A DNA stretch of 64,000 nucleotides from Streptomyces clavifer (GTDB lineage Bacteria > Actinomycetota > Actinomycetes > Streptomycetales > Streptomycetaceae), in assembly GCA_014651175.1 (NCBI GenBank), contig BMWJ01000006.1, positions 372,001 through 436,000 of the forward strand, given 5' to 3'. Shown piece by piece: positions 7,735-15,684 of the stretch. A program made the position numbers and the translations under genes. The number at the start of each line of letters is the position of its first letter. Within the stretch, counting starts at the first letter, position 1. The notes beneath the pieces are model-generated. The model saw nothing but the letters and a program-made list of their open reading frames with translations, did not search any database and was not told where the DNA came from.

Positions 7735-8964
7735 TCACACGGCGGGGAGCGCGTAGAGCCGCTTGCCGTGCATCACGGCCAGCCGGTCGCCCGCCGCGGC
7801 CACGTACCACTGCTGGATGTCGCCGGTCCCGTCGTTGTACGTCCAGCGCAGCTTCCCGGTCGCCGCGTCGAAGGCGTGCACGCCGCCGTCCTTGTCGAAC
7901 TCCGTGGCGCCGTAGAGGGTGCCGCCCGCCTTGACGAACTGCCAGGCCTGCGTCGCCGTGTCCCGCAGGTCCTCGTTGTGCCAGATCTTCTTGCCCGTGG
8001 CGGGGTCCACGGCCCACAGGGCGCGCGCCGTGTCGGAGGCGTAGAGCACCCCGTCCAGGAGGTGCGGGTCGTTGAACCTGCTGAACTCCTCCGTCGTGAG
8101 CGACCAGCGCTCCTTGCCCCCGGACAGTGCGAACGCCCGCAGGTGCTGTCCGTCCGCCACGACCACGAGCTCGTCGTGCACGGCGAAGTGACGGCGGTTG
8201 GACTGGCTGATCTTCTTCGTCCAGATCTGCCGGCCCGTGGCCGTGTCGCGGACGGTGACGTTCTCCCGGTAGTCCGTGTAGACGAGACGTCCGCCGACGA
8301 CCGCGGCGTTGATGCCGTACTCCTCGGTCCCCGCGTCGCGCTGCTCGCGCCAGGTGACCTCGCCGGAGGCGGTGTCGATCGCGGCCAGCACGTTGTTCGG
8401 CGTGGAGAAGTCCTTCTCCAGGATGCCGGCCAGGACGTAGACGTGGCCCTCGTCGGCCGCGATGGGGCGCGGCTGCTGGTACTCGTCACCCAGTCGGCTG
8501 CGCCAGGTCTCCTTGCCCGTGGCCGGATCCAGACCCACCACGTCGCCGTCGTACTCGGCACTGGCGAGGTAGAGCGTCCCGCCGCCGATGATGAGCCCGG
8601 CGCCGGGCGTGGTGACGCCGGTGCGCTTCCACTTCTCCTTGCCGCTGACGGCGTCCCGGCCCACCAGGGGGTCGCCCGACACCAGGACCAGGCCGTCGAC
8701 CACGGCGAGCGCCGCGCTGCCGGACAGGACGGTGTTCGCGGTGTCCGCCTGCCAGAGCGGCTCGGGCGCGGTGCCGGGAGGCGGGGTGGTGAAGGCGTCA
8801 CCGTTCTTGTCCCCGCCCGGTGTGGCACTGCCGGCCGGTTCGGGCTCGTCCGCCCCGGGACCGCACCCCACGGCCCCGGCACCGAGCACGGCCAGCCCCA
8901 GCCCCGTCCCCGCCAGCCTGAGTATCTGCCTGCGCGACACCGCGTTCCCGCCACGTACGCCCAC
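7735..8964 (-). CDS. PQQ-type beta-propeller lipoprotein (BamB-like)
   Basis: This protein of about 409 residues begins with SRRQILRLAG followed by a hydrophobic stretch ending in GAVGC. It reads as a signal with a twin-arginine-like pair and a lipobox cysteine, so the product is probably an exported lipoprotein. The rest is built of repeated WxxD/ATGKxxW blades such as DPATGKETWRS, DTASGEVTWRE, DTATGRQIWTK, DPATGKKIWHN and DAATGKLRWTY, typical of PQQ-binding-like or BamB propellers. It may bind a cell-wall ligand or partner protein. The GTG at 8964 was chosen; the next GTG at 8940 is possible. Confidence 0.8.
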   Translation of the reverse strand: MGVRGGNAVSRRQILRLAGTGLGLAVLGAGAVGCGPGADEPEPAGSATPGGDKNGDAFTTPPPGTAPEPLWQADTANTVLSGSAALAVVDGLVLVSGDPLVGRDAVSGKEKWKRTGVTTPGAGLIIGGGTLYLASAEYDGDVVGLDPATGKETWRSRLGDEYQQPRPIAADEGHVYVLAGILEKDFSTPNNVLAAIDTASGEVTWREQRDAGTEEYGINAAVVGGRLVYTDYRENVTVRDTATGRQIWTKKISQSNRRHFAVHDELVVVADGQHLRAFALSGGKERWSLTTEEFSRFNDPHLLDGVLYASDTARALWAVDPATGKKIWHNEDLRDTATQAWQFVKAGGTLYGATEFDKDGGVHAFDAATGKLRWTYNDGTGDIQQWYVAAAGDRLAVMHGKRLYALPAV

Positions 8965-9120
8965 GTCTGTTCCCGCTTCCGTCCACCTGGTCCGACGCCC
9001 TCCGGGACGCCCTGAGCGCCGCCAGGCTAACCGTCGAATTTCAGCCTTCCGCCGAACGGCACACAATCGGGACAGGCTCGTGAAGCGCTCGTCACCGCAG
9101 GGGCGCTCCGGACCGTGACG

Positions 9121-9149
9121 GGACCGCGGCGCCCTGCGGGGCGGGGTCC
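9121..9149. terminator. GC hairpin after the FAD dehydrogenase gene
   Basis: GGACC and GGTCC arms enclose further complementary GC bases just after the stop of the minus-strand dehydrogenase. The stem has mismatches, so the call is moderate. Confidence 0.4.
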
Positions 9150-9151
9150 GG

Positions 9152-10807
9152 TCAGCCGGTGGCCTCGGCCGCCGCGCGGCCGGCGGCGCGGCCGGAGAAG
9201 ATGCAGCCACCGAGGAACGTGCCCTCCAGCGAGCGGTAGCCGTGGACGCCGCCCCCTCCGAATCCGGCCGCCTCCCCCGCCGCGTACACCCCGGGCAGCA
9301 CGGTGCCGTCCTCCGTCAGGACACGGGAGGACAGGTCCGTCTCCAGTCCGCCGAGGGACTTGCGGGTCAGGATGTTGAGGCGCACGGCGATCAGCGGACC
9401 CGCGGCCGGGTCGAGGATGCGGTGCGGCCGGGCCGTGCGGATCAGCCGGTCGCCGAGGTAGGCGCGTGCACCGTTGATCGCCGTGATCTGGAGGTCCTTG
9501 GTGAAGGGGTTGGCGACCTCGCGGTCGCGTGCGGTGATCTCGCGGCGCAGGTCGTCCTCGTCGATCAGCGGTTCGTCGGTCAGCGCGTTCATCCCGCGGA
9601 CCAGCGCGCCGAGGTCCTTCTCGACGACGAAGTCCACGCCCTTGTCCATGAACGCCCGCACCGGTGCGGGGACGTCGGCGCGTGCCCTGCCGATCACGTC
9701 ACGGACCGACTTCCCGGTCAGGTCCGGGTTCTGCTCGGACCCGGAGAGCGCGAACTCCTTGCCGATGATCTTCTGGTCCAGCACGAACCAGGTGTAGCCG
9801 TAGCCGGACCTCATGATGTGTTCGAGGGTGCCCAGCGTGTCGAAGCCGGGGAAGAGCGGGACCGGGAGCCGCTTGCCGCGGGCGTCGAGCCAGAGGGAGG
9901 ACGGGCCGGGGAGGATCCGGATCCCGTGCTTCGCCCAGATCGGGTTCCAGTTCTCGATGCCCTCGGTGTAGTGCCACATCCGGTCACGGTTGATGTGGTG
10001 GGCGCCCGCGTCCTCGGCTATGCCGAGCATCAGCCCGTCGACGTGGGCCGGGACGCCGGAGAGCATCTTCTCGGGCGGGGTGCCGAGCCGCTCCGGCCAC
10101 TGGGCGCGAACGAGGTCGTGGTTGCCGCCGATGCCGCCGGAGGTGACGATCACGGCCTGTGCCGTGAGCTCGAAGGCGCCGGTGGCCTCGCGGCCGCTCG
10201 CCGTGCCCCGCTCGGCGCCGCTCGCTTCGAGTACCTCACCGGTGACCGTGTCGACGGTCCCGGCCGAGCGGCCGAGGCCGGTCACCCGGTGGCGGAAGCG
10301 CAGCTGGACGAGCCCCTTCGCGACGCCCTCGCGCACCCGTCGCTCGAAGGGGGCGACGACACCGGGGCCGGTGCCCCAGGTGATGTGAAAGCGGGGGACG
10401 GAGTTCCCGTGGCCGTTGGCGTCGTAGCCGCCGCGTTCGGCCCAGCCGACGACGGGGAAGAGCCGCAGCCCCTGGGCGTGCAGCCAGGAGCGCTTCTCAC
10501 CGGCCGCGAAGTCGACGTACGCCTCGGCCCACTTGCGGGGCCAGTGGTCCTCCTCGCGGTCGAAGCCCGCCGTGCCGTACCAGTCCTGGAGGGCCAGCTC
10601 CCGGCTGTCCTTGATCCGCAGCCTGCGCTGCTCGGGCGAGTCGACGAGGAAGAGGCCGCCGAAGGACCAGTGCGCCTGACCGCCGATGGACTGCTCGGGT
10701 TCCTGGTCGAGCAGGATCACCGTGCGGCCCGCGTCGACGAGCTCGGCGGTGGCCACCAGTCCCGCGAGCCCCGCCCCGATCACGATCACGTCAGCGTCGT
10801 ACGCCAT
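9152..10807 (-). CDS. FAD-binding dehydrogenase (fumarate reductase/KstD-like flavoprotein)
   Basis: This 551-residue flavoprotein starts with a Rossmann FAD motif, DVIVIGAGLAGLVATAELVDAGRTVILLDQE. It has the FAD_binding_2 features SIGGQAHWSFGGLF, AVIVTSGGIGGNH and the C-terminal GVYAAGEAAGFGGGGVHGYRSLEGTFLGGC. The family covers ketosteroid dehydrogenase-like and fumarate reductase-like oxidoreductases; the substrate here is unknown. I use the ATG with AAGGA 8 bases upstream rather than the ATG three codons earlier, which would have no spacing to that ribosome site. It is divergent from a DMT-type membrane protein. Confidence 0.85.
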   Translation of the reverse strand: MAYDADVIVIGAGLAGLVATAELVDAGRTVILLDQEPEQSIGGQAHWSFGGLFLVDSPEQRRLRIKDSRELALQDWYGTAGFDREEDHWPRKWAEAYVDFAAGEKRSWLHAQGLRLFPVVGWAERGGYDANGHGNSVPRFHITWGTGPGVVAPFERRVREGVAKGLVQLRFRHRVTGLGRSAGTVDTVTGEVLEASGAERGTASGREATGAFELTAQAVIVTSGGIGGNHDLVRAQWPERLGTPPEKMLSGVPAHVDGLMLGIAEDAGAHHINRDRMWHYTEGIENWNPIWAKHGIRILPGPSSLWLDARGKRLPVPLFPGFDTLGTLEHIMRSGYGYTWFVLDQKIIGKEFALSGSEQNPDLTGKSVRDVIGRARADVPAPVRAFMDKGVDFVVEKDLGALVRGMNALTDEPLIDEDDLRREITARDREVANPFTKDLQITAINGARAYLGDRLIRTARPHRILDPAAGPLIAVRLNILTRKSLGGLETDLSSRVLTEDGTVLPGVYAAGEAAGFGGGGVHGYRSLEGTFLGGCIFSGRAAGRAAAEATG

Positions 10808-10955
10808 GGGTTCCATCCTTCGGGGCGGTGCGGGGCGGGTACGGGGTATGCGCGGTACTGCGAAGTTACTTGTGCGTCAGATCTTCGGTACGGGCCGCTC
10901 CCACGTCAACCGCCCTGCCGGTGGCGCCCTCACGGCTCCCGTACCGATGCGGGGC

Positions 10956-10961
10956 TATCGT
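10956..10961 (+). promoter_or_regulatory. Putative -10 box, leaderless DMT gene
   Basis: TATCGT ends 6 bases before the GTG start, and there is no ribosome binding site. This fits a leaderless transcript. Confidence 0.4.
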
Positions 10962-10967
10962 CGGACC

Positions 10968-11888
10968 GTGTCCGTGCTGGTTGTCCTGCTCGCCGTGGGT
11001 GCCGCCTGCTGTCTGGGCCTCGGCTTCGTCCTCCAGCAGGACGCTGCCCGGCGCGCGCCCCTGCGCGACTTCCTCTCGCCCCGGCTGCTGCTGGACCTGA
11101 TGCGGGTGCCGAGCTGGCTGGCCGGTATCGGCCTGATGGTCTGCGGCATGGTGCTGGGGGCGCTGGCGCTCGGCAACGGCGAGCTGTCCGTCGTCGAGCC
11201 GCTGCTGGCGACCAATCTGGTCTTCGCGCTGGCCCTCTCGCGCCGTCTCACCGGCCAGCGGCTGGGCCAGCAGGGATGGGGCGGGCTGTGGCTGCTGGCG
11301 GGCGGGGTCACCGCGTTCCTGCTGGCCGGGCAGCCGCAGGGCGGCCGGGCCGACACCGACCCGCTGCGGCACTGGCTGGTGGTCGGCACGGTGGCGGGGC
11401 TCGCGCTGCTGCTCACCGCCTTCGCCAGGCATCCCCGGACCCGGGGGACGCCCGTGCTGCTGGGGCTCGCCGCCGGACTGCTGTACGGACTGCAGGACGC
11501 CCTGACCAGGGTCAGCGGGGAGAAGCTGACGGAGGGCGGCTGGCCGGCCCTGATGGCGGGCTGGCAGCCGTACGCGGTCGTCGTCCTCGGGGTGACCGGG
11601 CTGATCCTGGTCCAGAGCGCGTTCGAGGCGGGGCCGCTGCGGGCCTCCCTGCCCGCGCTGACCGCCGCGCAGCCACTCGCCGGGATCGTCTGCGGGATCG
11701 GTTTCCTCGGCGACCGGGTGCGTACGGACACGGGTGCCCTGGCATGGGAGGCGGCCGGACTCGCGGCGATCGTGGCGGGGATCGTGCTGCTCGGGCTGCA
11801 TCCGGCGATGCCGGAGGGCAGGGAGCGGCACGGGTCAACGGCTGTCGGTGGCGTGGGGTTGGATGGGCCGCATGACTCCGGCAGATGA
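10968..11888 (+). CDS. DMT-superfamily membrane protein
   Basis: This 306-residue protein has nine to ten hydrophobic helices and the overall look of a drug/metabolite transporter: LAVGAACCLGLGFVLQQDAARRAP, PLLATNLVFALALSR and a second half that repeats the pattern. Streptomyces genomes have several such proteins without a known substrate. The GTG start follows a TATCGT hexamer by 6 bases. Its 3' end overlaps the Nudix gene by 17 bases, so the four plus-strand genes from here to 13.1 kb look like one operon. Confidence 0.75.
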   Translation: MSVLVVLLAVGAACCLGLGFVLQQDAARRAPLRDFLSPRLLLDLMRVPSWLAGIGLMVCGMVLGALALGNGELSVVEPLLATNLVFALALSRRLTGQRLGQQGWGGLWLLAGGVTAFLLAGQPQGGRADTDPLRHWLVVGTVAGLALLLTAFARHPRTRGTPVLLGLAAGLLYGLQDALTRVSGEKLTEGGWPALMAGWQPYAVVVLGVTGLILVQSAFEAGPLRASLPALTAAQPLAGIVCGIGFLGDRVRTDTGALAWEAAGLAAIVAGIVLLGLHPAMPEGRERHGSTAVGGVGLDGPHDSGR

Positions 11889-12399
11889 AATCCTGGACAT
11901 CGTCGACGAGAACGACGAGGTCGTCGGGCAGGCGACGCGCGGCGAGGCGACCGCGCGCGGACTGCGGCACCGGTGCGTCTTCATCGAGGCCAGAGACGCC
12001 GGGGGCAGGATCTTCGTGCACCGCAGGACCGCCGACAAGCTGGTCTTCCCCTCGCACTACGACATGTTCGTGGGCGGGGTGGTCGGCGCGGGCGAGTCCT
12101 ACGACGACGCGGCCCTGCGGGAGGCCGAGGAGGAGCTCGGGGTATCGGGTCTCCCCCGCCCCGAACCGCTGTTCACGTTCCTCTACACGAGCGCCGAGCA
12201 CAGCTGGTGGTCGTACGTCTACCGGGTGCGGTGCGAGCTGCCGGTGCGCCCGCAGGCCGAGGAGATCGCCTGGCACACCTTCCTGACCGATGCGGAGCTG
12301 GAGCGCCGGCTCGGCGACTGGACGTGGGTGCCGGACGGGCTGGAGACGTACCACCGGCTGCGGGCGATGCGGGCCGGGGAAACCGGGTCGGCCACGTGA
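11872..12399 (+). CDS. Nudix hydrolase (YfcD/Idi-like)
   Basis: This 175-residue protein has a full Nudix box, G-x5-E-x7-REAEEELG, in GGVVGAGESYDDAALREAEEELGVSG (around residues 65-90). Its N-terminus, DEILDIVDENDEVVGQATRGEATARGLRHRCVFI, is typical of YfcD/isopentenyl-diphosphate isomerase-like Nudix enzymes. It should hydrolyse a nucleoside diphosphate derivative, which cannot be identified from sequence. Its stop overlaps the start of the next gene (GTGA). Confidence 0.88.
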   Translation: MTPADEILDIVDENDEVVGQATRGEATARGLRHRCVFIEARDAGGRIFVHRRTADKLVFPSHYDMFVGGVVGAGESYDDAALREAEEELGVSGLPRPEPLFTFLYTSAEHSWWSYVYRVRCELPVRPQAEEIAWHTFLTDAELERRLGDWTWVPDGLETYHRLRAMRAGETGSAT

Positions 12400-12800
12400 G
12401 CCGCGGCGGCGACTTCGCGCGGGGCGTGCGGCTGTGGCTCGCGCCCCAGCGGATCCGGGCGGAGGGCGACACCCCGGACTACCGCTTCTCGCTCGCGAAC
12501 GAGCGCACCTTCCTGGCCTGGATCCGCACGGCGCTCGCGTTGATCGGCGGCGGTTTCGCCGTCGACCAGTTCCTGCCCGGGCTGGCGTGGGGCATCCGGT
12601 CCGGTCTCGCTCTCGCGCTGCTGGCGGCCGGTGTGCTCTGTGCGCTGCGGGCCGTCAACCACTGGGTGCGGTGCGAGCGGGCGATGCGCCGCGGTGAGGA
12701 TCTGCCGGTGTCCCGGTTCCCCGCGCTCCTGAGCCTCGCCGTCGCCGTGGTCGCGGTGGCCATGGTGGTGGTGGTCCTGTTCGGCTGGGAGGGCCGGTGA
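12396..12800 (+). CDS. DUF202/YidH-family membrane protein
   Basis: This 134-residue inner-membrane protein carries the family signature FSLANERTFLAWIRTALALIGGGFAVDQF, then two more hydrophobic helices. The function of YidH/DUF202 proteins is not established. It starts at a GTG overlapping the Nudix stop. Its own stop overlaps the next GTG, so it is translationally coupled on both sides. The following gene encodes a second, smaller DUF202 protein, and the two may form a hetero-oligomer. Confidence 0.85.
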   Translation: MSRGGDFARGVRLWLAPQRIRAEGDTPDYRFSLANERTFLAWIRTALALIGGGFAVDQFLPGLAWGIRSGLALALLAAGVLCALRAVNHWVRCERAMRRGEDLPVSRFPALLSLAVAVVAVAMVVVVLFGWEGR

Positions 12801-13108
12801 CCGCCGTGGGGCGGGATCCGGGGCTGCAGCCGGAGCGGACGCGGCTGGCCTGGCGTCGCACCACGCTGTCCTGCACGGTGGTGGCGCTGCTCGCGGGCCG
12901 GCAGGCGCTGGACAGCGGGGTGAGCGGGGCCGGGGTGATCGCCGTGGCGCTGAGCCTGCTGGCCTGGCTGGGGTTCCTCGGGGTGGCGCACCGGCGGGTG
13001 ACGGGCCTGGGTACGGCGGAGCCCGTGCCGTTGTCACCGCGCCGCGCCCTGACGGCCGCGGCGTGCACCGTGGCGCTCGCGGTGTTCGCCGCCGCGACGC
13101 TCTTCTGA
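12797..13108 (+). CDS. Second DUF202 small membrane protein
   Basis: This 103-residue protein has three predicted helices and the motif LQPERTRLAWRRTTLSCTVVALL, the shorter DUF202 version of the NERTFLAWIRT signature. It overlaps the preceding gene by a GTGA junction. Paired long and short DUF202 genes recur in Streptomyces, and a joint membrane complex is likely but unproven. Confidence 0.85.
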   Translation: MTAVGRDPGLQPERTRLAWRRTTLSCTVVALLAGRQALDSGVSGAGVIAVALSLLAWLGFLGVAHRRVTGLGTAEPVPLSPRRALTAAACTVALAVFAAATLF

Positions 13109-13120
13109 GCCGGGCCGGGT

Positions 13121-13136
13121 CCCCGGCGTACCGGGG
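13121..13136. terminator. Small GC hairpin between convergent genes
   Basis: CCCCGG-CGTA-CCGGGG forms a 6-bp stem with a 4-base loop between the DUF202 operon and the convergent oxidoreductase gene. Confidence 0.4.
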
Positions 13137-14072
13137 TCAGTCCTCCCAGGCCACGGTGACGACGATCTTGCCGCGGGTGCGCCCCTGCTCGTTCAGCCGG
13201 TAGGCGTCCGCCGCCTGCTCCAGAGTGAAGACCTGGTCGACGTGGACGGAGATGATCCCCTGCTCGGCCAGTTCCGCCAGCTGGGCGAGGTCCTGGGCGT
13301 CGGGACGCACGAAGGCGTAGCGGCCGCCGTAGGAGAAGACCTCGGCGTCCGCGATGGAGGCGAGCCGGCCGTCGGGGGCGAGGGTCTCGGCGGAGACCCG
13401 CAGGGCCTCCCCGCCGACGGTGTCGAAGGCGGCGTCGATGCCCCCGGGTGCCAGGGTCCGCAGCCGGTCGGCGAGCTCGTCGCCGTACTCCACCGGTTCG
13501 CCGCCGAGCTGCCGGACGTACTCGTGGTTGTGGGCGCCGGCCGTGCCGATGACCCGGCAGCCGGCGTGCCGGGCGAGCTGGACGGCGAGCGAGCCGACCC
13601 CGCCGGCGGCCGCGTGGACGAGGACGGTCTCACCGTCCCGGACCTTCAGGGTGCGGTGCAGCACCTGGTGGGCGGTGAGACCGCACAACGGCAGGCCCGC
13701 GGCCTCCTCGAAGCTCAGGCTGAGGGGTTTGCGGGCGAGGGTGCGCACGGGGGCGGCGACGTACTCGGCGAACGTGCCGCGTGAGAGGAAGTCCTCGCGC
13801 ACGTAGCCGATGACCTCGTCGCCCACCTCGAACTCGTCGACGGCGGCGCCGGGTTGCACCACGACACCGGAGACGTCCCAGCCGGGGATGACGGGGAAGA
13901 CCGCTTCGAGGCCCGCCTGGAGGTACCCCTCGCGGGCCTTCCAGTCGACGGGGTTGACGGCGGCGGCCCGCACCTTCACCAGCACCGAGTCGGGGCCGAC
14001 CTTGGGGTCGGGCCGCTCGCCGTACTCCAGGACGTCGGCCGAGCCGTACCTGCTGTAGCTGATCGCCTTCAT
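13137..14072 (-). CDS. NADP-dependent quinone oxidoreductase-like MDR enzyme
   Basis: This 311-residue zinc-free medium-chain dehydrogenase/reductase starts MKAISYSRYGSADVLEYGERPDPKVGPDSVLVKV. The nucleotide motif AAAGGVGSLAVQLARHAGCRVIGTA lies in the middle, and the end is GRTRGKIVVTV. It is expected to reduce quinones or reactive carbonyl compounds with NADPH. The ribosome site GGAGG directly abuts the ATG, so a GTG ten codons upstream may be the real start; the domain itself begins at the ATG. Confidence 0.85.
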   Translation of the reverse strand: MKAISYSRYGSADVLEYGERPDPKVGPDSVLVKVRAAAVNPVDWKAREGYLQAGLEAVFPVIPGWDVSGVVVQPGAAVDEFEVGDEVIGYVREDFLSRGTFAEYVAAPVRTLARKPLSLSFEEAAGLPLCGLTAHQVLHRTLKVRDGETVLVHAAAGGVGSLAVQLARHAGCRVIGTAGAHNHEYVRQLGGEPVEYGDELADRLRTLAPGGIDAAFDTVGGEALRVSAETLAPDGRLASIADAEVFSYGGRYAFVRPDAQDLAQLAELAEQGIISVHVDQVFTLEQAADAYRLNEQGRTRGKIVVTVAWED

Positions 14073-14253
14073 CCTCCGACGATCGGCGCAGGCCGGGGTC
14101 ACCGCAACTCAGGCCGTGACGGTGCGGGGCGGCGGCGGGGTTGCCGGGGAAGTCCCGGGGAGGCCCGGCCCGGGCGTCCCGCCGGCGGTCGGGAGCACAC
14201 GCGGGACGGACCCCGCGCGAGTCCCGTACGGGCGCGTCCCCCGCCCGCGGGCC

Positions 14254-15543
14254 TCACCAGCGCGGAATCGGCGGGGTCACCCACTCCGGGTCGGCCTTGC
14301 GCATCGCCGCCGCGTCGTCGCGCGCCCGCATGGTGCCGTCGTCGTCGAGCCAGCGCCGGTGCAGTGCGGCCAGCCGGTCGCGGTCCAGCTCGACGCCCAG
14401 TCCGGGCACGTCGGAGACGGCCAGGCGTCCGCCCCGGAAGGTGTGGCGGGTGGTGATGACGTCCTCGGTCTGCCACGGGTAGTGGCTGTCGCAGGCGTAG
14501 TCGAGATTGGGCACGGTGGCGGCGACGTGCGTCATGGCGGCGAGACTGATGCCGAGGTGGGTGTTGGAGTGCATGGAGAGTCCGACGCCGAACGTGCGGC
14601 AGATCGCGGCCAGTTCGCGGGTCCGGTGCAGTCCGCCCCAGTAGTGGTGGTCGGACAGGAGGACCTGGACGGCGTCACGGGCGAAGGCCTCGGGGAGTTC
14701 CGCGAGGGTGGTGACGCACATGTTCGTGGCGAGCGGGAGGCCGGTCCCCGCGGAGACCTCCGCCATCGCCGCCGTACCGCTCGCCGGGTCCTCCAGGTAT
14801 TCGAGTACGCCCTCGAGCTGGTCGGCGACGTACAGCGAGGTCTCCACGGACCAGGCCCCGTTCGGGTCCAGACGCAGCGGCTGCCCGGGGAAGGCCTCGG
14901 CCAGCGCGCGGACGGCGGCGATCTCCGCGTCGGGTTCGAAGACCCCGCCCTTGAGCTTGAAGGAGGTGAATCCGTGGTCGCGGGCGAAGCGCCGGGCCTG
15001 CGCGACGACTCCGTCGGGGTCGAGCGCGGCGCCCCAGTCGTCGCGTTCGCCGCCCTCGGGGTGTGCCGCCCAGCGGTAGAAGAGGTACCCGCTGTACTCG
15101 ACGCTGTCGCGGACCTTGCCGCCGAGCAGGGCGTGCACGGGCAGTCCGAGGGTCTTGCCGAGGGCGTCCAGGCAGGCGACCTCGAAGCCGGAGACGACGG
15201 ACAGCCGCAGCTTGTCGGCGGTCTGCACGCCGCGCAGCCCGCCCGCGTCGACCCGCTCGTCGGCGGCGCGTGAGTCGCCGCACACCTCGTCGGCGAGGGC
15301 GAAGAGGCCGTTCAGATCACTGACCGACCGGCCGGGGAGGGCACGGGAGAGGGGTTCGGCCAGGTCGAGGTAGGTGCCGTCGCCGTAGGTTTCGCCGATT
15401 CCGGTCACACCGCCGCGGGTGACGACTTCCACGATGAGCCGCGGGGTGTACGGCTGGTGGACGCCCTGGGTGTTCAGCAGCGGCGGATCGGCGATGAGGA
15501 TCGGGGTCAGCCGGACGTCGTCGATCAACAATGCTGTATCCAT
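14254..15543 (-). CDS. gudD: Glucarate dehydratase-like enolase-superfamily enzyme
   Basis: This 429-residue enzyme belongs to the enolase superfamily, glucarate dehydratase branch. It would dehydrate D-glucarate to 5-keto-4-deoxyglucarate. The catalytic KLKGG (Lys pair), the metal ligands in RLDPNGAWSVE and LEDP, the SDHHYWGG loop and the SMHSNTHLGISLAAMTH His region are all present. No other glucarate genes are adjacent. The start overlaps a TGTATnnATACA dyad, and a TAGAGT hexamer lies 6 bases upstream. It is therefore probably leaderless and controlled at the start codon. Confidence 0.88.
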   Translation of the reverse strand: MDTALLIDDVRLTPILIADPPLLNTQGVHQPYTPRLIVEVVTRGGVTGIGETYGDGTYLDLAEPLSRALPGRSVSDLNGLFALADEVCGDSRAADERVDAGGLRGVQTADKLRLSVVSGFEVACLDALGKTLGLPVHALLGGKVRDSVEYSGYLFYRWAAHPEGGERDDWGAALDPDGVVAQARRFARDHGFTSFKLKGGVFEPDAEIAAVRALAEAFPGQPLRLDPNGAWSVETSLYVADQLEGVLEYLEDPASGTAAMAEVSAGTGLPLATNMCVTTLAELPEAFARDAVQVLLSDHHYWGGLHRTRELAAICRTFGVGLSMHSNTHLGISLAAMTHVAATVPNLDYACDSHYPWQTEDVITTRHTFRGGRLAVSDVPGLGVELDRDRLAALHRRWLDDDGTMRARDDAAAMRKADPEWVTPPIPRW

Positions 15544-15555
15544 ACATGAACTCTA
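15535..15555 (-). promoter_or_regulatory. gudD -10 box and operator-like dyad over the start codon
   Basis: On the minus strand TAGAGT ends 6 bases before the ATG, and the dyad TGTAT-GG-ATACA spans that ATG. In a leaderless transcript this places a repressor site on the transcription start. Confidence 0.45.
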
Positions 15556-15625
15556 TTCACCCATGCGACTGAGCACCAGACTCCGCACCGAGTTCCCCTC
15601 CCGGATTCCGGGACGGCACTGGACG

Positions 15626-15645
15626 ACATACCGACTGGTCGGCAT
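15626..15645. promoter_or_regulatory. TetR-type operator before the phosphotransferase gene
   Basis: The near-perfect palindrome ATACCGAC-TG-GTCGGCAT (7 of 8 arm pairs) lies about 40 bases before the phosphotransferase start. Its first 14 bases, ACATACCGACTGGT, also occur upstream of the SDR gene at 23.5 kb. Confidence 0.55.
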
Positions 15646-15684
15646 CATGGTCCCGACCGCCCACACGCCCCGGAGGTGCGCACC

